64,000 bases of DNA from Pseudomonas sp. GD04091 (GCF_029836165.1 NZ_JAOEBG010000004.1:186001-250000); one strand, 5' to 3'. Positions 9,020 through 21,122 are shown, counted from the first letter of the stretch. Made by a program: numbers and translations. The notes: generated by a model not told the origin, from the sequence alone.

Positions 9020-9060
9020 CCGCTTTGCCGCCCATTTGCGGGTAAACCCGCGAAGCGGTC
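9020..9060. terminator. Hairpin after the molybdenum hydroxylase operon
   Basis: A nested inverted repeat. The inner perfect arms are GCGGGT (9038-9043) and ACCCGC (9046-9051); the outer arms CCGCTTTGC and GCGAAGCGG pair with one mismatch. There is no T-run, so it may act as a weak terminator, as an mRNA-stabilising stem, or simply be one of the dispersed GCGGGTAAACCCGC elements common in Pseudomonas. Confidence 0.55.
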
Positions 9061-9169
9061 GTGCAGGGCGCCACTGACGACCCGTGTTGAGGGAAAACCC
9101 TCATTGCCGCTCATCCAGTGGCCTCCTAGCATGGACCCGGTCAACTACCCCAGGCACAGGAGAGCGACC

Positions 9170-10024
9170 ATGAACACTTCCACCGATGACAAGCGACCCA
9201 CCCCCGACCCGGCCGAAGACAACGCCTTCTTTCCCTCGCCGTATTCCCTCAGCCAGTTCACCTCGCGCAAGTCCGACCTCAGCGGCGCCGACTATCCAGA
9301 CGCCTACCAGGGCGGGCGCTGGAAAGTCCTGATGATCGGCGCCGACGAGCGCTACCTGCTCACCGACAACGGCACGATGTTCTCCACCGGCAACCACCCG
9401 GTGGAAACCCTGTTGCCCATGTATCACCTGGACAAGGCCGGTTTCGGTTTCGACGTGGCGACCCTGTCGGGCAACCCGGTCAAGTTCGAGTACTGGGCCA
9501 TGCCAGGCGAGGATGCCGAGGTGCTCGGCCTGTTCGAGCGCTACCGAAAGGCGTTCAAGCAGCCACGCAAACTCGCGGATGTGCTTGAACAGGCCCTGGG
9601 CAAGGACTCCGACTACATTGGCGTGTTCATCCCCGGTGGCCATGGTGCCTTGATCGGCCTGCCGGAAAGCGAGGAGGTCGCAAAGGTACTGAAATGGGCG
9701 GCGGACAACGACAAGTTCGTCATCACCCTCTGCCATGGCCCGGCGGCGCTGCTGGCCGGTGGCAGGCTCTACGATGGCTACAAGATCTGCGCGTTTCCTG
9801 ATGAGCTGGACGCCAAGACCCCGGACATCGGCTACATGCCCGGCCACCTGACCTGGAAGTTCGGTGAGCGCCTGCAGGCCCAGGGCGTGCAGATCATCAA
9901 CGACGGGATCTCCGGTGCCGTCCACCAGGACCGCAAGCTGCTCACCGGCGACAGTCCGCTGGCCGGCAATGCGCTGGGCAAGCTGGCCGCGGCGGCGCTG
10001 CTCAAGGCGACCAACGCAGGGTGA
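9170..10024 (+). CDS. hchA: Protein/nucleic acid deglycase and glyoxalase III HchA (Hsp31)
   Basis: 284 aa, the family's usual length. The sequence follows E. coli Hsp31 closely: [16 protein letters not shown] near the start, [15 protein letters not shown], the nucleophile elbow ITLCHGPAA (Cys188), [13 protein letters not shown] and [19 protein letters not shown] at the end. The DJ-1/PfpI superfamily enzyme detoxifies methylglyoxal without glutathione and acts as a holding chaperone in the cytoplasm. The ATG at 9170 is chosen because AGGAGA lies 6-7 bp upstream and homology begins there; an in-frame extension to 9104 is less likely. It overlaps the LuxR gene by 4 bp. Confidence 0.95.
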   Translation: MNTSTDDKRPTPDPAEDNAFFPSPYSLSQFTSRKSDLSGADYPDAYQGGRWKVLMIGADERYLLTDNGTMFSTGNHPVETLLPMYHLDKAGFGFDVATLSGNPVKFEYWAMPGEDAEVLGLFERYRKAFKQPRKLADVLEQALGKDSDYIGVFIPGGHGALIGLPESEEVAKVLKWAADNDKFVITLCHGPAALLAGGRLYDGYKICAFPDELDAKTPDIGYMPGHLTWKFGERLQAQGVQIINDGISGAVHQDRKLLTGDSPLAGNALGKLAAAALLKATNAG

Positions 10025-10737
10025 GCGGCCTAGCGTTCGACAAAGTGGTGCAGGCGATCCAGCAGATCGAGCAGGCCAGCACCCTCGCGGTGATCCAGAC
10101 GGCGGTGCGCCATGTCGCGCTGCCGCTGGGCTACGACCGTTTCGTGCTGTTCAGCGCCAGCGCCGCGCGGGATGAAGTGGTCGAACGCATCCATTGGGTG
10201 GAGGGAGACTGGTTCGGTGACGGCCAGTTGGTCGATGCGCAGACCTACGTACGTCATTGCCCGGTGACTCGTCACCTGCTGGCGGCACGCGCGCCATTCT
10301 TCTGGAGCAAGCAGGTGGTCGACGGCGGCGAACGTTATCGGGTGGTGCGTCAGCCGAGCGGGCCAGGCATCCATGGCCTGCAGGTGCCGGTGTTCGGCCC
10401 GGCCGGTCTGGAAGGCGCCATGAGCCTGGGTGGCTTGCGTATCGATGCCACGCCTGCCACGCGTCTTTCCTTGGCCTTGCTGGTCAATGCCGCCTTCATC
10501 AACGCGCGTCGCTTGCTGGAAGCGCCTGTCGAGCAGGGCGCAGGGTCGCTGTCGGCACGCGAGCGCCAGGTGCTCGCCTGGACCGCCGCCGGGCAACGCC
10601 AGGCCGACATCGCCGCCACTCTGGGGCTGTCGGTACGCACGGTGGAAAACCACCTGCGCGCGGCCCGGCGTCGCCTGGGCGTGACCACCACCGCCCAGGC
10701 GATTCGCATCGCCCTGGGCAGTGGTGCGCTGGACTGA
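10021..10737 (+). CDS. LuxR-type regulator with degenerate autoinducer-binding domain
   Basis: 238 aa, GTG start overlapping the hchA stop (GTGA), so the two are translationally coupled. The N-terminal half looks like a LuxR autoinducer-binding fold ([20 protein letters not shown]) and the C-terminal half is a canonical LuxR helix-turn-helix ([33 protein letters not shown]). Counted against TraR, the AHL-contacting Trp57, Tyr61 and Asp70 correspond to Asp67, Val71 and Cys80, while Trp85 is kept (Trp95). No luxI is in the window. It is therefore a LuxR solo that probably does not bind acyl-homoserine lactones. Coupling to hchA suggests it senses a carbonyl or stress signal; that is inference. 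Confidence 0.85.
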   Translation: MSGLAFDKVVQAIQQIEQASTLAVIQTAVRHVALPLGYDRFVLFSASAARDEVVERIHWVEGDWFGDGQLVDAQTYVRHCPVTRHLLAARAPFFWSKQVVDGGERYRVVRQPSGPGIHGLQVPVFGPAGLEGAMSLGGLRIDATPATRLSLALLVNAAFINARRLLEAPVEQGAGSLSARERQVLAWTAAGQRQADIAATLGLSVRTVENHLRAARRRLGVTTTAQAIRIALGSGALD

Positions 10738-10742
10738 ACCGC

Positions 10743-11756
10743 TCAGGCCGGATGCGCCACGCTCAGCACCACCTTGCCGATATGCCGGCCAGACTCCATC
10801 AAGGCATGGGCCTGGCTGGCCGCCGCCAGCGGGAAGGTGGCGTGGATCAGCGGCTTGACCGCGCCATTGCGCACATAAGGCCAGGCCTTGGCCTGCAGTT
10901 CGCCGAGAATCGCCGCCTTGTCGTCGGCACTGCGCGCGCGCAGCGTCGAGCCGATATGGGTCAGGCGCTTGGTCAGCAGCGGGAACAGGTCGACCTCGGT
11001 GGCCGGGCCCTTGACCACGCCGATCTGCACGATGCGTCCGTCCATGGCGGCGGCCTTGAAGTTTCGCGCCACGTAGTCGCCGGCGATGATGTCGACGATC
11101 ACATCGACGCCCTTGCCCTCGGTGTGCAGCATCACCTGTTCGACGAAATCCTCGCGGGTATAGTCGATGGCGACGTCGGCGCCCAGCTCCAGGCTGGCGG
11201 CCTGTTGGCCGGCGCCCTTGACCGTGGTGAAGATCTTCGCCGCGCCGAAGGCCCGGGCCAGTTGCGTGGCGGTGGTGCCGATGCCGGACGCGCCGCCGTG
11301 GATCAACACGCTTTCGCCGGCCTTGAAAGCACCGCGCTGGAACAGGTTGACCCAGACGGTCATGAAGGTCTCCGGCAAGGCCGCGCCCTCGATCATCGAC
11401 AGGTTTTCGGGCAGGTGCGCGGTAGTGCGTTCGTCGGCCACGGCGTATTCGGCGTAGCCGCCGCCGGCGACCAGGGCGATGACCGCATCGCCCACGGCAA
11501 AGCCTTGGACCTGTTCACCGAGGGCCACGACCTTGCCGGCGATTTCCAGCCCCGGAATGTCCGGCGCGCCGATAGGCGGGTCGTACAGCCCTTTGCGTTG
11601 CAGCAGGTCCGGGCCGTTGACGCCGGCCGCGTGGACCTGGATCAGCAGCTCCCGTGGGCCTGGTCGTGGCGTGGCGTGGGTGGCGGGTTGCAGGACCTCG
11701 GGTTCACCTGGCCGGGTGATGTCGATGGCAGTCATGTGAGTGGGAATGTGACGCAT
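10743..11756 (-). CDS. Zinc-free NAD(P)H quinone oxidoreductase (QOR/PIG3 type)
   Basis: 337 aa medium-chain dehydrogenase/reductase. Landmarks: PRELLIQVHAAGVNGPDLLQRKG, GLEIAGKVVALGE, the nucleotide-binding LIHGGASGIGTTATQLA and, near the end, HIGKVVLSV. No zinc-binding cysteines are present, as in quinone oxidoreductases. It probably reduces quinones or reactive enones with NADPH. The ATG at 11756 has AGAGGT 6 bp upstream and is preferred to an in-frame ATG 15 bp further out. It is transcribed divergently from the LysR gene at 11938 and converges on the LuxR gene with only 5 bp between stops. Confidence 0.87.
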   Translation of the reverse strand: MRHIPTHMTAIDITRPGEPEVLQPATHATPRPGPRELLIQVHAAGVNGPDLLQRKGLYDPPIGAPDIPGLEIAGKVVALGEQVQGFAVGDAVIALVAGGGYAEYAVADERTTAHLPENLSMIEGAALPETFMTVWVNLFQRGAFKAGESVLIHGGASGIGTTATQLARAFGAAKIFTTVKGAGQQAASLELGADVAIDYTREDFVEQVMLHTEGKGVDVIVDIIAGDYVARNFKAAAMDGRIVQIGVVKGPATEVDLFPLLTKRLTHIGSTLRARSADDKAAILGELQAKAWPYVRNGAVKPLIHATFPLAAASQAHALMESGRHIGKVVLSVAHPA

Positions 11757-11937
11757 GCGGACCTCTGTCATTCACAGGAAGGGCCGTTTCGGCCCGTTGC
11801 GTCACAGGGTATGAAACAAGCGCGGCACGGTCGCGCGGCGATTTTGCGCCGCCCCTTTGCAGATTTTCTTCAGGTGCGCCGTGGTTGCGTTGCCACGGAT
11901 CCGATGAAGGCGTTTTCTGGCCGATGGAGGACACCGA

Positions 11938-12813
11938 TTGAACTGGGATGACGCACGCATGCTGCTGGCCTTGAGCCGTGAACAGACCCTGCGCCGCGCC
12001 GCGCGGGTGCTGCGGGTCGACCAGGCCACCGTGGGCCGGCGAGTGGCGGCGCTGGAGGCGGACCTGGGCTCGACCCTGTTCCTGCGCACGCCGGCGGGCT
12101 ACCAGCTGACGGCGATCGGCGAGGTGGCGGTGGAAATGGCGCGCAAGATGGAGCAGGCGGCGCTGGAACTGGCCCGCCGTACCCGCGGTACGGACAACGA
12201 GCAGGCTGGCGAAGTGCGCATCGCCACCACCGATTCCCTGGCCCTGGAGTTCGTCATTCCGGCGCTGCGCCAACTGCACGATGAACACCCCGAAGTGCGC
12301 GTGGTACTCAGTGGCAGCTCGGAGATCGTCAACCTGTCCCAACGGGAAACCGACATCGCCATCCGCAACCAGCGTCCGGACAGCCCCGACCTGGTGCTGC
12401 GCAAGCTGGCCAGTTGGCAGATGGGCCTGTTCGCCTCGGCGGACTACCTGCGGCGCCGGGGCGAGCCGCAGGAGGGCAGTTTCGCCGGCCACGACCTGGT
12501 GGTGTACGAGCCCTACTGGCGCGACCGCGCCGAGCCGACCCTGGTGGACGTGCCCATGGGCGAGGGCAGGGTGGTGCTGGCGGCCAATGCCAGCATGATG
12601 CTGCGCCGGGGCATCGCCGAAGGGCTGGGCCTGGGCGAGATCCCCGTGGAGCTGGGGCAGCGTGACGGTTTGCAGCGGGTCTGGCCGCGGCGCGTGCGCA
12701 GCCAGCCCTACGAAGTGTGGATGGTCACCCACCAGGACTTGCGTCATACGGCGCGGGTGCGTGCGGTGATCGAGCAGCTGGTGCGGGCGTTTGCCGGGAG
12801 CAGTGCTCAGTGA
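11938..12813 (+). CDS. LysR-family transcriptional regulator
   Basis: 291 aa, TTG start supported by GGAGG at 11926-11930. The winged helix is at residues 1-60 (MLLALSREQTLRRAARVLRVDQATVGRRVAALE), followed by a periplasmic-binding-protein-like effector domain (VRIATTDSLALEFVIPALRQ). The LysR substrate domain is complete. By divergence it may control the quinone oxidoreductase gene at 11756. Its 3' end overlaps the end of cioB on the other strand by 7 bp. The effector is not known from sequence. Confidence 0.88.
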   Translation: MNWDDARMLLALSREQTLRRAARVLRVDQATVGRRVAALEADLGSTLFLRTPAGYQLTAIGEVAVEMARKMEQAALELARRTRGTDNEQAGEVRIATTDSLALEFVIPALRQLHDEHPEVRVVLSGSSEIVNLSQRETDIAIRNQRPDSPDLVLRKLASWQMGLFASADYLRRRGEPQEGSFAGHDLVVYEPYWRDRAEPTLVDVPMGEGRVVLAANASMMLRRGIAEGLGLGEIPVELGQRDGLQRVWPRRVRSQPYEVWMVTHQDLRHTARVRAVIEQLVRAFAGSSAQ

Positions 12814-13814
12814 TAGCCGTCGCCCACCTTCACCTTGCCGCGGAACACGTAGTAGCTCCACGCGGTGTACACCAGGATGAACGGCAGGATGAACAGCGCG
12901 CCGATCAGGGCGAACAGCTGGCTGGCCACCGGGGAGGCCGCCTGCCAGATGGAAATCGACGGCGGGATGATGTTCGGCCAGATGCTGATGCCCAGGCCGC
13001 TGTAACCCAGGAAGATGACCAGCAAGGTCAGCAGGAACGGTGACGCGGTGGCCCGGTGCGCCAGGGTGGTCAGGGTGCTGATGAAGCAGAACAGCAGCAA
13101 CAGCGGCACCGGCAGGAAATAGAACAGGTTGGGCAGGCTGAACCAGCGCTGGGCGATTTCCGGGTGGGCCAGCGGCGTCCACACGCTGATCACGGCGATG
13201 GCGCCCAGCAGGCCCCAGATGAAGTAGGACGAGTAGCGGTACATCTCTTCCTGCAGGCGGCCTTCGGTCTTCATGATCAGCCAGGTGCTGCCCAGTTGCG
13301 CGTAGGCCAGCAGCAGGGCGAAGCCGCAGAACAGTGGGAACGGTCGCAACCAGTCGAGCGGGCCGCCGGCGTACATGTTGTTCGCCACCGGTATGCCATC
13401 GAGGAACGCCCCCAGGGCGACCCCCTGGGTGAAGGTGGCGACGATCGAACCACCGATGAAGGCCTTGTCCCACCAGTGGCGGTTGCGTTCGCTGGCCTTG
13501 AAGCGGAACTCGAAGGCCACGCCGCGAAAGATCAGGCCCAGCAGCATGAGTATCAGCGGCAGGTACAGGGCGCTGAGGATCACCGAGTAGGCCAGCGGGA
13601 AGGCGCCGAACAGCCCCGCGCCGCCCAGCACCAGCCAGGTCTCGTTGCCGTCCCAGACCGGCGCCACGGTGTTCATCATCACATCGCGTTCTTCCTTGTC
13701 CTTGATCGCCAGGAAGAGAATGCCGATCCCCAGGTCGAAGCCGTCCATGATGACGTACATCATGACGCCAAAGATGATGATCAATGCCCAGATCAGCGTG
13801 ATATCGACGCCCAT
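12807..13814 (-). CDS. cioB: bd-type quinol oxidase subunit II (CioB/CydB)
   Basis: 335 aa polytopic membrane protein with about eight hydrophobic helices. Family landmarks are LIIFGVMMYVIMDGFDLGIG near the N-terminus, APVWDGNETWLVLGG, and TAWSYYVFRGKV at the C-terminus. With CioA it forms the quinol:O2 oxidoreductase in the inner membrane. The gene follows cioA by 37 bp with GAGGAG ahead of its ATG. No small CydX-like gene follows, because the LysR gene on the other strand overlaps its end. The Pseudomonas cyanide-insensitive type is inferred from similarity of subunit I. Confidence 0.9.
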   Translation of the reverse strand: MGVDITLIWALIIIFGVMMYVIMDGFDLGIGILFLAIKDKEERDVMMNTVAPVWDGNETWLVLGGAGLFGAFPLAYSVILSALYLPLILMLLGLIFRGVAFEFRFKASERNRHWWDKAFIGGSIVATFTQGVALGAFLDGIPVANNMYAGGPLDWLRPFPLFCGFALLLAYAQLGSTWLIMKTEGRLQEEMYRYSSYFIWGLLGAIAVISVWTPLAHPEIAQRWFSLPNLFYFLPVPLLLLFCFISTLTTLAHRATASPFLLTLLVIFLGYSGLGISIWPNIIPPSISIWQAASPVASQLFALIGALFILPFILVYTAWSYYVFRGKVKVGDGYH

Positions 13815-13851
13815 GGCAATCGCTCCTCAGGTTGCAAACGCTTCGACGCGG

Positions 13852-15258
13852 TCAATGATCGTCCGCCGCCGACATCGGACGCGCGGGGGTTTTCGACTGG
13901 CCAGCGCCGCCTTCGACCGGGTGCTCCCCTTCGTGGGGCTGTGGGCCTTTGTGCACCAGCTTGAGCATGTAGGCGATGCCGGTGCCGAACAGCACGAAAT
14001 ACACCAGCACGAACGCCACCAGGCTGATGCTCATCTGTGCGGTGGTCAGCGGCGACACCGCATGCTCGGTGCGCATCAACCCGTACACCACCCAGGGCTG
14101 GCGGCCCATCTCGGTGGTCATCCAGCCGGCCAGCAGGGCGATCAGCCCCGAGGGGCCCATGCACAGCATGAACCTCAGGAACAGCGGCGAGCTGTGCAGC
14201 CGGTCGCCGCGGCGCAGCCACAGGCTCCAGAACCCGGCGAGGATCATCAGCAGGCCCATGCACACCATCAGCCGGAAGGTCCAGAAGATCACCGTCGAAT
14301 TGGGTCGGTCCTGCGGCGGGAAGGATTTCAGCGCCGGGATCTGGCGATCGAGGCTATGGGTCAGGATCAGGCTGCCCAAGTAGGGCACCTCGAGGGCGAA
14401 GTGGGTCTTCTCGGCTTCCATGTCTGGCCAGCCGGCGAGGATCAGCGGCGATGGCTCGCCGGGGATGTTCTCCCAGTGGCCTTCGATGGCGGCGATCTTC
14501 GCCGGCTGGTGCTCCAGGGTGTTCAGACCGTGGGCGTCGCCGACCACGGCCTGGATCGGCGCCACCACCAGCGCCATCCAGCAGGCCATCGACAGCATCG
14601 TGCGCGCCGCCTCGGTGTGCTTGCCGCGCAGCAGGTGCCAGGCGCCCGAGGCACCGACGAAGAACGCGGTGGCGAGGAAGGCGGCAATCGCCATGTGCGC
14701 CAGGCGGAAGGGGAACGACGGGTTGAAGATGATCGCCAGCCAGTCCACCGGTACCGCGCGGCCATCGATGATTGCGTGCCCCTGAGGGGTATGCATCCAG
14801 CTGTTGGAGGAGAGGATCCAGAAGGTCGAAATCAGCGTGCCGATAGCCACCATGGCGGTGGCGAACAAGTGCAGGCCGCGCCCAACGCGATCCCAGCCGA
14901 ACAGCATGACACCGAGAAAACCGGCCTCGAGAAAGAAGGCGGTGAGTACTTCATAAGTCAGTAACGGGCCGGTAATGCCGCCGGCAAAATAGGAGAACTG
15001 CGACCAGTTGGTGCCGAACTGATAGGCCATGACCAGGCCGGAAACCACGCCCATGCCGAAGTTCAAGGCGAAGACCTTTACCCAGAACGCGTAAAGATCG
15101 CGATACACCCCCCGGCCGGTTTTTAGCCATAACGCTTCCAATACCGTCAGGTAACTGGCGAGACCAATGGTTATTGCCGGGAATATGATATGCACGGCGA
15201 CCGTGAAGGCGAACTGCAGGCGAGCAAGATCAAGGGCTGTAGTACTTATTGTGTCCAT
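13852..15258 (-). CDS. cioA: bd-type quinol oxidase subunit I (CioA/CydA)
   Basis: 468 aa. The start ATG at 15258 gives the family N-terminus ALDLARLQFAFTVAVHIIFP, with the haem-ligand His in HIIFPAITIG. Other landmarks are NFGMGVVSGLVMAYQFGTNW, TYEVLTAFFLEAGFLGVMLFGWDRVG and GRQPWVVYGLMRTEHAVSP. The quinol-loop region is short, as in cyanide-insensitive oxidases rather than E. coli CydA. Subunit I carries the haems and the quinol site. The C-terminal tail is charged and cytoplasmic. It is divergent from the FdhF/YdeP gene across a 326-bp regulatory region. Confidence 0.9.
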   Translation of the reverse strand: MDTISTTALDLARLQFAFTVAVHIIFPAITIGLASYLTVLEALWLKTGRGVYRDLYAFWVKVFALNFGMGVVSGLVMAYQFGTNWSQFSYFAGGITGPLLTYEVLTAFFLEAGFLGVMLFGWDRVGRGLHLFATAMVAIGTLISTFWILSSNSWMHTPQGHAIIDGRAVPVDWLAIIFNPSFPFRLAHMAIAAFLATAFFVGASGAWHLLRGKHTEAARTMLSMACWMALVVAPIQAVVGDAHGLNTLEHQPAKIAAIEGHWENIPGEPSPLILAGWPDMEAEKTHFALEVPYLGSLILTHSLDRQIPALKSFPPQDRPNSTVIFWTFRLMVCMGLLMILAGFWSLWLRRGDRLHSSPLFLRFMLCMGPSGLIALLAGWMTTEMGRQPWVVYGLMRTEHAVSPLTTAQMSISLVAFVLVYFVLFGTGIAYMLKLVHKGPQPHEGEHPVEGGAGQSKTPARPMSAADDH

Positions 15259-15584
15259 GCTTTGTCTGCCTCGCGTAATGGGGCAACTTCGCCGATGGTG
15301 CGAATGAGAAGCAACAAGTGGAAGTGCGCCTGCCACGTATTGCCTTGACATGCAGAACGTTGTCGCTAGATTCTAGATCACGATTGGCCAGGGCAATCAA
15401 AGATTATCCGCAGATAAATCCTTGGGCTGTGGATCCAACTTCCACGGTATTCAGAGTTGGGCAGGCAATAGGCTATTGAATAGCCAGAACTCACAACTTC
15501 CCGACCAGCGGCCCGCTAGAGCAGCGGCTTATTACGCCACCAACGATATATATCCAATTCCTATATTTCGTGTGAGGAGCGACC
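15259..15584. promoter_or_regulatory. cioA/fdhF divergent regulatory region
   Basis: The region holds several signals but no gene. GGCTATT-G-AATAGCC is a perfect palindrome at 15471-15485. A composite motif, TAGAGC at 15517-15522 followed by GGCTTATTACGC at 15526-15537, reappears almost exactly in the lysR/moaB intergenic region. TTGACA at 15345-15350 with TAGATT 16 bp later is a possible sigma-70 promoter reading toward fdhF. GAGGAG just before 15585 is the fdhF ribosome site. Confidence 0.5.
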
Positions 15585-17858
15585 ATGGCGACTCGACGCA
15601 AGGTACCCGGTGTACGCAACTACGATGGCCCCGCAGGTGGCTGGGGCGCGCTGAAGGCGACCGCCACGGCGGTGCGCGAGCAGATGGACACGCTGCAGGC
15701 GCCTATCACGCTGATGCGCACCAACCAGCCCGATGGTTTCGACTGTCCAGGTTGCGCCTGGCCCGACAAGGAACACCGATCAACCTTCCAGTTCTGCGAG
15801 AACGGCGCCAAGGCCGTCACCTGGGAGGCGACCAACAAGCGCGTGCCACCTGAGTTCTTCGCCAACCACCCGGTGGCCACGCTGCTGCATCGCACCGATT
15901 ACGAGCTCGAAGACCTTGGCCGGCTGACCCACCCGATGGTCTATGACCACGCCAGCGGCACCTACAAGCCGGTCGAGTGGGAACAGGCCTTCGCCCGCAT
16001 CGGTGAAATCCTCCGCGCCCTGGAACCGAATCAGGTCGAGTTCTACACCTCCGGTCGCGCCTCCAACGAGGCGGCCTACCTGTACCAGCTGTTCGCCCGG
16101 GCGCTGGGCACCAACAACTTCCCCGACTGTTCCAACATGTGCCACGAGCCCACCAGCGTCGGCCTGCCACGCTCCATCGGCATGGGCAAGGGGTCGGTGT
16201 CGCTGGACGACTTCGATGCGTGCGAGCTGGTGATCTCCATCGGGCACAACCCCGGCACCAACCACCCGCGGATGATGGGCACGCTGCATGAGATCTCACG
16301 GCGCAAGGTGCCGATCATGGTCCTCAACCCGCTGCGCGAGCGGGCGCTGGAGCGCTTCGCCGACCCGCAGGACATGATCGAGATGGCCACCTACGGCTCG
16401 ACCCGCATCGCCTCGACCTACCTGCAAGTCAAGGCCGGAGGTGACGCGGCGGCGATCAAGGGGGTCATGAAATCGCTGCTGGAAATGGAGGACTCGATCG
16501 GCCAGGTTCTTGACTTCGAGTTCATCGCCCAGCACACCAACGGCTTCGAGGCGCTCAAGGCCGACCTGGTGGCTACCGCGTGGCCCGACATCGAACACGC
16601 CAGCGGCCTGACCCAGGCCGAAATGGAGAAGGTCGCGGCGGCCTACGCCAAGTCCAATGCCACCATCGTCACCTACGGCATGGGCATCACCCAGCACAAC
16701 GAGGGCACCGCCAACGTCCGGCTGATCTGCGACCTGCTGATGCTGCGTGGCAACCTTGGCAAACCCGGCGCCGGCATCTGCCCGCTGCGCGGCCATTCCA
16801 ACGTGCAGGGCAACCGCACGGTGGGGATCACCGAGAAGCCCTCTGCCGAATTCCTGAAAAAGATCGAGCAGGTACTGGGCTTCAAGCCACCGACCGAGCA
16901 CGGGCACGACTCGGTGCAGGCCATGCAGGCGATGATCGCCGGCACCTCGAAGGCGCTGATCTGCCTGGGCGGCAATTTCGCCGTGGCGCTGCCCGACCCC
17001 GGCCAGTGCTTCCCCGCCATGGGCAAGCTGGAGCTGAGCGTGCATATCGGCACCAAGCTCAACCGCACCCACTTGCTGGTAGGCAAGCAGACCTACCTGT
17101 TCCCGTGCCTGGGGCGCACCGAACTGGATGTGCAGGAAGGCGCGCGGCAATCGATCACCGTCGAGGACTCCATGTCGATGGTGCATGCCTCGGCGGGCAA
17201 GCTGACCCCGGCGTCGGAGTTCCTGCGCTCGGAACCGGCGATCGTCGCCGGCATGGCCAACGCGACCTTGCCGGACAGCCCCGTGCCCTGGCTGGAGCTG
17301 GCCGCCGACTACGACAAGATTCGCGATCTGATCGAGAAGACCATACCGGGCTTCGAGGACTACAACGCGCGCATCCGGGTGCCAGGTGGCTTCCGCATGC
17401 CGTTGCCGGCCACCGAGCGCATCTGGATGACGCCCTCGGGCAAGGCCGAATTCTTCGTGTTCCCGGGGCTGCACGAGGACAAGGAAGTCGAGGGCGACGA
17501 TGTCCTGCGCCTGATCACCCTGCGCAGCCATGACCAGTACAACACCACCATCTACGCGCTGGACGATCGCTACCGGGGCGTGTTCGGTCGGCGCGACGTG
17601 CTGTTCATGAATCCGGCCGACCTGCAGGCGCGTGGCCTGGCCCATGGCGACCTGGTGGACATCGAGACCGTGACCCATGGCCGCAAGATACGCTACGAGC
17701 GGATCACCGCCATCGAGTACAAAATCTCCCCCGGCTCGGTCGGCGCCTATTACCCGGAGGCCAACCAGCTGGTGCCGCTGGACTACATCGATGTGGACAG
17801 CGGCACGCCGTCGTACAAGTCGGTGCCGGTGCGGGTCATGCGTTCCGAGCTCAACTGA
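15585..17858 (+). CDS. FdhF/YdeP-family molybdopterin oxidoreductase
   Basis: 757 aa, full family length. It starts with the YdeP-type cysteine motif DCPGCAWPD and a third Cys in QFCENGAKAVTW. The catalytic region NNFPDCSNMCHEPTSVGL carries Cys where selenocysteine-type formate dehydrogenases have Sec. The C-terminal dinucleotide-binding domain begins near LRLITLRSHDQYNTTIYA. The family is related to formate dehydrogenase H and E. coli YdeP (acid resistance), but the physiological substrate is unknown. There is no signal peptide, so it is cytoplasmic. The shared motif with the moaB/lysR region and nearby Mo-cofactor genes suggest it is the main client of that block. Confidence 0.88.
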   Translation: MATRRKVPGVRNYDGPAGGWGALKATATAVREQMDTLQAPITLMRTNQPDGFDCPGCAWPDKEHRSTFQFCENGAKAVTWEATNKRVPPEFFANHPVATLLHRTDYELEDLGRLTHPMVYDHASGTYKPVEWEQAFARIGEILRALEPNQVEFYTSGRASNEAAYLYQLFARALGTNNFPDCSNMCHEPTSVGLPRSIGMGKGSVSLDDFDACELVISIGHNPGTNHPRMMGTLHEISRRKVPIMVLNPLRERALERFADPQDMIEMATYGSTRIASTYLQVKAGGDAAAIKGVMKSLLEMEDSIGQVLDFEFIAQHTNGFEALKADLVATAWPDIEHASGLTQAEMEKVAAAYAKSNATIVTYGMGITQHNEGTANVRLICDLLMLRGNLGKPGAGICPLRGHSNVQGNRTVGITEKPSAEFLKKIEQVLGFKPPTEHGHDSVQAMQAMIAGTSKALICLGGNFAVALPDPGQCFPAMGKLELSVHIGTKLNRTHLLVGKQTYLFPCLGRTELDVQEGARQSITVEDSMSMVHASAGKLTPASEFLRSEPAIVAGMANATLPDSPVPWLELAADYDKIRDLIEKTIPGFEDYNARIRVPGGFRMPLPATERIWMTPSGKAEFFVFPGLHEDKEVEGDDVLRLITLRSHDQYNTTIYALDDRYRGVFGRRDVLFMNPADLQARGLAHGDLVDIETVTHGRKIRYERITAIEYKISPGSVGAYYPEANQLVPLDYIDVDSGTPSYKSVPVRVMRSELN

Positions 17859-17877
17859 ACGACCTGTCAAGGCAGGC

Positions 17878-17896
17878 AGGGCCGCTTTGCGGCCCT
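17878..17896 (+). terminator. Hairpin after the FdhF/YdeP gene
   Basis: Perfect 8-bp stem AGGGCCGC-TTT-GCGGCCCT, starting 20 bp after the stop codon. No long T-run follows, so it is a weak intrinsic terminator at best. Confidence 0.6.
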
Positions 17897-18192
17897 TCAC
17901 GGGGCTGCGTGTTTGCTCGCACCGGCGCAGTCCCTGTGGCTGGGGCTTGTCCGCGAAGCGGCGCCATCTCAGCGGTCATTCGTCGGTTGGGCGTTGCGAT
18001 GACGGAACGGGATCCAGGGTTCGCGGCTAAGGTGAACTGTTGCCACGGCAATGCAGCCTCCCGCACGCATTGCCTACCTGCGCATCGCGTTTCTGCGCGC
18101 CTGGCGTGCAAGCCGGGTGAAGGCAAGGAGCCTCCCGTCAGTCGTTGCTCGACGTCAACCGGCCTGCCCCACACATCCGGAGACTCCCGACC
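17897..18192. other. Leader region upstream of clpG
   Basis: About 300 bp between the fdhF hairpin and the clpG start codon. I see no gene and no convincing sigma-32 promoter. CTTGTCC followed by CCATCT after 11 bp is too far from the heat-shock consensus to claim. GGAGA about 9 bp before 18193 is the ribosome site. Confidence 0.4.
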
Positions 18193-20870
<2,678 letters not shown>

Positions 20871-20874
<4 letters not shown>

Positions 20875-21122
20875 CCGCCGGTCACGGGAGGGAAGAAGGC
20901 GATGTCGTCGCCGTCGGACAGCGGCTCGTCCAGGGTGCACAGTTCCTGGTTGCGCGCGCACATCAGGTTGGCCTGGCCCAGGGCCTGCGCCCATGGGCCG
21001 CCGCGGCTGACCAGCAGCCCGCGCAGGTCGCGCAGGCTGGCCAGGGCCGGTGTCCACGGCAGCGACTCGCCATCGCAGTCGAGCAGCTCGCGGTAGCGGG
21101 CGAAGTAGTTGACCCGAATCAT
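20871..21122 (-). CDS. moaD: Molybdopterin synthase small subunit MoaD
   Basis: 83 aa ubiquitin-like sulfur carrier. It begins [19 protein letters not shown] and ends FFPPVTGG; the C-terminal Gly-Gly is the site that is adenylated and thiocarboxylated to deliver sulfur to molybdopterin. The ATG overlaps the moaC stop (ATGA). MoaE, its catalytic partner, is not in the window. Confidence 0.9.

Noticed and set aside
6205..9144. Long minus-strand frame opposite the cytochrome, xdhC-like and mocA-like genes
   Set aside because: Same shadow composition; all three plus-strand genes have full family motifs.
15345..15430. Possible ANR/FNR box near cioA
   Set aside because: The best match (TTGGC...ATCAA) has wrong spacing and a poor left half compared with TTGAT-N4-ATCAA.
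17897..18192. Heat-shock (sigma-32) promoter for clpG
   Set aside because: CTTGTCC-N11-CCATCT departs too far from CTTGAAA-N13-CCCCAT to be claimed.
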